Assembly: GCA_013398015.1 (NCBI GenBank)
Contig: VZRR01014174.1
Span: 456,520-520,519, forward strand
Length of the DNA: 64,000 bases
Reading direction: 5' to 3'
Source: Oreocharis arfaki
Taxonomy: Eukaryota; Chordata; Aves; Passeriformes; Paramythiidae
The translations under genes were made by a program, and so were the position numbers. Shown piece by piece: positions 57,961 through 64,000 of this stretch; within the stretch, counting starts at the first letter, position 1, and each line of letters begins with the position of its first letter. The notes beneath the pieces are model-generated. The model saw nothing but the letters and a program-made list of their open reading frames with translations, had not been told where the DNA came from and did not search any database.

Positions 57961-60414
57961 TTAGGTGGAGTGAGGGAGAGAGGGGAGAAATATGTTGAGG
58001 CTATTTGATACTTTGTGAGAACATCAGAAGCACCATTCTTCTCAATTAACCCAGCAATTAGCCTCCACCTCTGCACGAACAGAAAAGAAACCTTTCTTTA
58101 TCTGTCTTTACCAAAGGGGAAAAAAAAGGAGGAAAAGAAAGAATAAAAACAACAAGGAACTCTATCTGTCCCACAGGAGAGGAGAAGCAGCCAGAACAAA
58201 TAATTTTTAAAAAAAGAAATATTAAGGAAAACAAACCTGATAATAAGGTGGGAGGTTTAATCTGCTGAAAGAATAACTACAACACCACTGTTTTTGTGAA
58301 AAGAGATTTACCTCCTGAAGCCCTTGGGAAACGGTGAAGGACATGCTCAAAAGTAAAGGATTTGGAAAGGGAATGTTTTAACAATTCTCTCTGTCAGATG
58401 TCCTGGACTGACTCATGCAATGCCACATCTCAGGTATCCAAAACCTTCACTATGACAAGTGGCTGCATCATGCACTTCTGAAAAAAGAATTCATAATGAC
58501 GGAGTAGAGGATTGGGAGGATTGGTGTGGGGAGTTTTTTCTTGCCTCTGACATGAAGATTCACACTTGCAGACATAGCAGCTTATATCCCTTCTAATAAA
58601 GCTCATTTTACATAAAAATTAATTCTAACATGGATATTCTCATAATGCATAAAAGCAGTGTTGCCATCCCTCACTCAGGTTGTGAAGTAGAGTGTTCTAG
58701 AGATTTCCTGAAATTGGAGAGAAGCAAAATCCCCATTCCAAAGTACACCTTTTATCTGGAGACCTTTTCTATCACCACCTTTTGAGGCCACACTTTGAAC
58801 TCACTGTCAATATAAAATATTTTTCCTGATGAACAGCTCACTAGGGAGCTGGGATAAAACTAACATATTTATATTTAGTTCTACTTCAGATATTCAGTTC
58901 CACTTCATATTTGATTTAATTCTACTTCTTTATGTAAAGCTGAATACAGTGTTAAAGCAAGGAAACCACAAGAATAATTCTGGATAATGTCAAGATTTTT
59001 TTTTTATAATCGAGTGGTTTTTTAATAATCGAGTGGTAATAATCGAATATCAACAAAATGGTCTTATATATCACTGCTGTGTCATAACCTTCAATAAACA
59101 GGACATTTCCTCTCATGGAAGGGGATTTGCAGATTGAAAGCTCATCCCCTCACCTGGACCGCTCATTCCCACCACAGGGGAGATCTGCTCTGGTTGTTCC
59201 ATGACCATGAACAACATCCCCACAGCCTTCGGCTTGCCCTTACCAGCCTCTCTCACTTGGTGTTTCACATGACAAAGCCACAGAATCCCCCATGAGACGA
59301 GCTCAGGCTCTGAAGTTCTATTCCTGGACAGACTCCCTGAGTGGCAAACAGCAGGATGCTACTGCCAGAGCTGGAATCCTTTGCTTGATTCTGTAAAACC
59401 ACAAGGCTGCAGTGTGCTGGCAGCCCTCTCACTGCTCATTCTTCTGCTCCAAGGGTGTCCCTGGTAGGGCCCTCAAGGAGGAAGAAAAAAATCCCAAAGC
59501 AACTAAAATCTTGCTGTGTACAGAAAGAGGAATACAGAGTTTATGAGCTTTTAAAAAGTCAATTAATTATTCCATGGATCTGTCACCTGCACCCTGTTGA
59601 CTCACAGGACATTCCAATGAGCCATGAAAGTTGTTTGCTTTCAAACAATCATGGCTGAACAAGACTATGGCTGAACAAGATGCAAATGGGAATTTTATCA
59701 TATTGGCCCCATCTGAAAGGCTGCTCGAACTAAGAGTCCGAAATTCATCATGCCCAGAGAAGCAAATGTTCCTCTGTGTTCTTAGCACACAGGTACAGAC
59801 CTCAGATGAGCTCTGAATTCAAATGCCTGTGTATTTCCACATCGCTAACACACTCAAAAGTTAAGTTTGTATTCCAGCATTTTGCTGGATGGAGGCCTTA
59901 ATCCACTCCTGGGAGAGGAACCAGCAGCTGCTTCAGTACTCTCAGACAGAATTCATCTCCCCAGCCTGACAAGCCTTTGTTTTTTGGCTTGCTGTGCTCA
60001 CAGCCATCTGTTCAGATGGCACGTGCTCCCTTGGAAGCTGGTCAGGCTTTTCCCTTAGAACTCAGGAGCCAGGCAAAGGCAATTCGGATCGGCAGCCCAG
60101 AAGGTGCTGCCACAGGTGTATCTCCTCCAAAGAACTCCTTCCATTTCTTCAGCTCTCAGCTGGCCTTTGAGATACTGAGCAACGCCTTTGATGGGTTTGG
60201 AAGAGGAGAGGTGGCTTGGTGGGAAAGAGGTGTGGACACTCCAGAGTGGCTTCTAGCTCATCTGACATCATCTGGGATCCAACAGAGGAGCTTCCAGGTG
60301 AGCCTTGTGAAGGCATCAGGTAAACACCACCCATGGAGGTGTGATGAAAACAAAGGTCCTTGGGCCGTTATTTCAAGTTCCCAAATGACAGACATTCATT
60401 AGGTGCACATTTGG

Positions 60415-60625
60415 AAATTCTTCTATGTGAGGGTGCTGGGGCCCTGGCACAGGATGCCCAGAGAAGCTGTGGCTGCCCCTGGATCCCTGGAAGTGTCCAA
60501 GGCCAGGTTGGAAGGGGCTTGGAGGAGCCTGGGATAGTGGAAGATGTCCCTGCCCATGGCAGGGGGTGGAATGAGATGAGATTTAGGGTCCCTTCCAACC
60601 CTAATTATTCTGTGATTTTGTGGTT
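60415..60625 (+). mobile_element. CR1 fragment, 3' end
   Basis: 'gagaagctgtggctgcccct', 'ggaagtgtccaaggccaggt' and 'ggtcccttccaaccctaatt'. Antisense to PKHD1. Confidence 0.92.
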
Positions 60626-61381
60626 GCCTCTTTCCATGACAGTGATTAGAGGAAGGAGTTGGTGCTGCCTCAGGTTTCTGCTCAGTCTCTGCCAGAGCTG
60701 TGTTCAGTTTCTTGGCCAGGATTAGCTCCCACAGATCTGCTCATCGTGCAGCCTCCCAGAGGAGTCTCGAGAGCTGCTGAAGTTGCAGCAAATCAATTTA
60801 ATTGGCAAGTGAGAGCCCTGGGAGTCCAACACACATCCTGTAAGCCCATCTGGAACATGATGGCAAAAGAAACCTGCAGCCCGCACCCAAACATGAACCA
60901 GGGTTTGCAGCTGGGGGAGGATGTGAGAAGACCCACACCTTAAATTGCTACGGATTCAGGACCTTAAAACCCTTCCTCCAGGAATGTCCACCACCACGGG
61001 TTGCACTCTACTGGCTAACACTGAATCCCTGCAGTAAAATGAACTGAAAAATAAAGAACTGATGCCTTCCACTGGTTCTCTATAAAAACAAACAGGTTTT
61101 TAAAGCTCTGAGACTGATTATGGAAAGCTCTCCATAACAATGTAGGAAAATATCACACAGTGACAGAGAGAAATAGAGCCAACTTTTCTTCCTTTTAAAT
61201 CTCAATTAAAAAATACATTGGATGAAATTTCCCATTAGCTGGTACTATTTGTACATCCCATGTTCTTTCTTTAATTAAAAAACATGCTTATTGCAATACT
61301 GCCAGAATCGCTTTTACGGTATTTTAATTGTAATGTCTCTGCCTGATTAAAAAAAGAAAATATGAACTGGAAACTGCCTGG

Positions 61382-61401
61382 GAAAAAAAAAAAAAAAAAA
61401 A
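61382..61401 (+). repeat. Poly(A) run
   Basis: About twenty consecutive A residues in intronic sequence. No retroposed gene was recognised upstream of it. Confidence 0.9.
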
Positions 61402-61825
61402 AGGCATCACAATGCATATCCCAAATGGATTGTTCAAAATGGCACAGGAAACACCATGACAGGAGCAGGTTCCAACTGTGCCTACTGACAAGGGATTTAA
61501 AAATGAGTTTAAGGACTGGTTGATGCCACAGACAAGAAAACAGACGGAAAAGCTTTTTCTTTCTTTCACTGAATTAAAACCCAATATTTATCAGCAGTGA
61601 CTGAAGGGAGGTTATTTGACAGCTATTGAAGTCGGTGTATCAGTGAATATTTGATGCTTGTTGCTAATAGCATCAAAGGCGAGGAAAAGACAAGCAAAAT
61701 CAATACCTGTGTTTTCCTTACCCCCAGATTTACTCACAGGATCCATTCTGGCCACGGTCTGATCAAAGCGTGGATTAAAAGAAATTCAAAATATTCACAG
61801 AATCAGAGAATCAAAGAAAAACTGC

Positions 61826-61927
61826 ACGTGGCACTCAGAGCTCTGGTCTAGTTGACAAGGTGGTGTTTGGGCAAAGGTTGGACTCCGTGATCTTGGAGGT
61901 CTTTTCCAACCCAAATGATTCTTTAAG
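61826..61927 (+). mobile_element. Short CR1 3' end
   Basis: 'cagagctctggtctagttga' to 'ggtcttttccaacccaaatg' with a short ATTCTTTAA tail; related to the 4.7 kb copy. Antisense to PKHD1. Confidence 0.85.
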
Positions 61928-64000
61928 TAAAATTGAGGCTTTCCCAGTGTAAGGATCAAAGCAATCTTCTCCCTTATGGCCTGCAAGAGTGACCACCTCA
62001 AAACTGCCATTGCAAGAGCAACAGCCCAGGTGGGGATCTGCAATTCCACTGGGGTGCACTGGCAGTGGCACCCCAAAATTCATCTCCAAGGAGCTCCTGA
62101 AAAACCAGACAGGTCTGGATTTTTTGTCTCCAGACCTCCCTAGACCACTATAATTTCAAACAAAGGCAGCAACACATGTCTGAGATATCATCCCATCAAA
62201 CACAAAGAAGTTCCTCCAGTGTAAGAGCCGCACAAAGGAAATTTCCATCTGTCCTGGGTTATCATAAATATTTCCATACTTGTGATGCCGGAATCACAAA
62301 AATAACTGCAATCTGCTGAACATACAGAATTATCTACAGTGAGTCTATCTTGTATCTCTTCCCCAATCAGTCTTGTCTGAGCCGTTTCACAGCCTGGCTA
62401 TTAAACTTTCCATTCTCAATATCCACGTGTTCATGCTCCGCTTGTTGAGGAGGAGGGAGAAACTGCTGAGCCCTCGTGGCAGTGAGCAGAACTCAGCTGC
62501 CTAATCCTATTTTCCTATTGTTTTGACCTCCAGATCTTCTGCCCAGACAGTCTGGTCATTCCCAGAACCACTGTATATTTGGTGCTATATGTTAACACAG
62601 CCAAAGAAGAGCCATGTTAAGGCTGCACGTGAAATTGGTGTCCTTGCTCTAACACTCCTTTAGATAATTCCTGCAATGCTGAAATCATCAAAAGGAGACA
62701 ACACAGAGGCAGTATTCAAAATCCTCATGGTATCTTAAAAGAAGGGTAATTTCAAGAAATGGGCCTGTGAACTTGTGTTGAGTTCGCTAGATGCAGCACC
62801 AGAAAATGGGCAGTGCAGCAGCAGTGGATTCAGTAGCATAACAGCGTTTTTTCCATCCACAAAGCCTTTTATTTTCAGCTTAAGAGTGCACAGACAGCCT
62901 GACGCTGAGTCATGAAAGCCAAAGGGAGCAGAGCTACAATTTAATCCCATTCTCCAGCTCTGACTAAAAGAAACTCTCCAGGTAGAATAGGAATGGGGTG
63001 TTTCAGTCGAAGGACGCATTTACACCCACCTTAGGGGTTAGGGGTTTGCTGCCATGCCCATCTTGAACCTGAGGAAAGTGGTTGATTATTTGATGTGCTC
63101 ACAGATTTGGAAGCTGCTGCTCTGAGGTATCACCTGTATTCAGTTTGAGATGGGTGTCTATAATTCCTAAAATGAACAAGTCTTTGGTGACGTGTGTTTC
63201 TATCAATACAGGAGCCTCAACAGCTCCCCTGAGCTGGACAACTTAACAAAAGGGAAGGTGAAGAAAGATAAATCTCAGACTTATTTCAGAGTAGATCTTG
63301 GCATGTCTTGATTCCAAATCTAACCAAGGGTAAACATCCAGAGAACTCATGGAAGTGGTTGCAACAGACAACTTCACAAAGCTCAGATAAAAAATTCCCA
63401 CTCAGGTTATTGTTTCTAAAATGTTTGGTTCCTCTGTCTGGTACAAAACATTGGAGAATATGATCACATCTAGAACATTCTAAGGCTGCTTTTCTAACGA
63501 AATTGACATTATAAACCAGGCTTCTTGGAAAACATGATAAAGAGGAGGAATGATTTGAATGTCAGATGAGCCAAAGCCATAAAAGATACTACTCCAGACT
63601 TCATTAAATTCAATCAGAGCTCCTGTAGCTCCATGAGTGCTGACTCATAGACCAAATGAGCCTTTGAATAGGTCCAAAGTTCAGAGGGTTTCTGCTCCAA
63701 TATTGTGCTCCAATTCTTCACAAATTCAGTGATTGAGCCCCAAAATCTTCATCCAGATTTGCAGCCAAAAGGAATCTGGTGTTCTGACCTGTCTACTCTA
63801 AAGTAGGTCATAATCACAATGAGGTTAAGAAGAATCTTGAATCACAGATCTAGGATTTTCACCAGGGAAAAAAATTGTACCAAAGTGTTTCGCCTTTTTT
63901 AAATCTCAAATTCTCAGCTGATTTTTCATTTTGTTATTGAACAGGAATGATGTCTGATGTAGCAATTCTTGAAAACCTCTGAACACAGACTGAGCAAGTT

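Larger units (their letters stand above)
54030..64000 (-). other. PKHD1: Non-coding sequence upstream of recognised PKHD1 exons
   Basis: Probably an intron. The exon encoding the first strands of this G8 domain should precede exon 1 on the minus strand, ending in phase 1; I looked for it and did not find it. The region holds five CR1 fragments, a poly(A) run (61382-61401) and an AT-rich block near 57.6-57.95 kb that may be conserved. No RNA gene was seen. An unrecognised short exon cannot be excluded. Confidence 0.65.

Noticed and set aside
59154..59255. Possible PKHD1 exon upstream of exon 1, ending CCAG|GTGAGG in phase 1
   Set aside because: The donor and phase fit, but the acceptor side lacks a pyrimidine tract and the peptide (KPKAVGMLFMVMEQPEQ) does not resemble the start of a G8 domain.
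61835..62089. 84-codon minus-strand frame 'SGIADPHLGCCSCNGSFEVV' as a possible exon
   Set aside because: The C-terminal third runs into CR1 sequence and no acceptor or donor fits; no family recognised.
1..64000. PKHD1L1 as the identity of the gene
   Set aside because: The paralogue shares the G8 and PbH1 layout, but several diagnostic phrases in exons 4, 7, 10, 11 and 12 agree with fibrocystin and not with PKHD1L1 as I remember them.
1..64000. CRISPR arrays, prokaryotic operons, tRNA or rRNA genes
   Set aside because: No regularly spaced repeats, ribosome-binding sites, cloverleaf-type sequences or rRNA signatures were seen; the window is vertebrate intron and exon sequence.

Overview
The window is vertebrate nuclear DNA, almost certainly from a bird and probably a songbird. 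It is dominated by long AT-rich non-coding sequence. It carries about 33 fragments of the avian CR1 retrotransposon, recognised by the 3'-end block 'ggtcccttccaacccaaacc' followed by degenerate ATTCYATGA tails. It also holds short coding exons bounded by GT/AG splice sites. No operon, CRISPR array, phage, insertion sequence or bacterial gene is present. The open reading frames longer than 100 codons are mostly CR1 sequence read in chance frames.

The one gene I recognise is PKHD1 (fibrocystin/polyductin), on the minus strand. Thirteen exons can be placed between 54029 and 9977. All thirteen are open, and their phases are mutually compatible (1-1, 1-2, 2-1, 1-1, 1-1, 1-0, 0-2, 2-0, 0-0, 0-1, 1-2, 2-0, 0-1). 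Together they give 2118 bp, about 705 uninterrupted codons. They encode the later part of the first G8 domain and the parallel beta-helix (PbH1) region behind it, very roughly residues 1950-2650 of the ~4070-residue human protein. The 5' exons, including the one that starts this G8 domain, and the 3' exons (second G8 domain, transmembrane segment, cytoplasmic tail) were not found. They presumably lie mostly outside the window.

Layout: 54.0-64.0 kb is the intron (or intron plus unseen exons) upstream of the first recognised exon. 53.8-34.5 kb holds exons 1-5, with a 14.9 kb intron between exons 1 and 2. 31.9-19.7 kb holds exons 6-11. 11.0-10.0 kb holds exons 12-13. 1-9976 is the start of a further large intron with no recognised exon. 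Several intronic blocks look like conserved non-coding elements from their composition and motifs: a CpG-rich block at 6.6-7.8 kb, AT-rich homeodomain-type blocks near 2.0-2.9, 14.0, 16.5 and 22.9 kb, and a block with a perfect PBX-MEIS site near 50.5 kb. They could be long-range enhancers, but that is inference. The main points for follow-up are the absence of a canonical GT donor after exon 5, a CR1 tail grown into an (ATG)n microsatellite beside the exon 9 acceptor, and a strong 26-bp-stem hairpin at 50.9 kb. I saw no convincing sign of an undescribed biological system.
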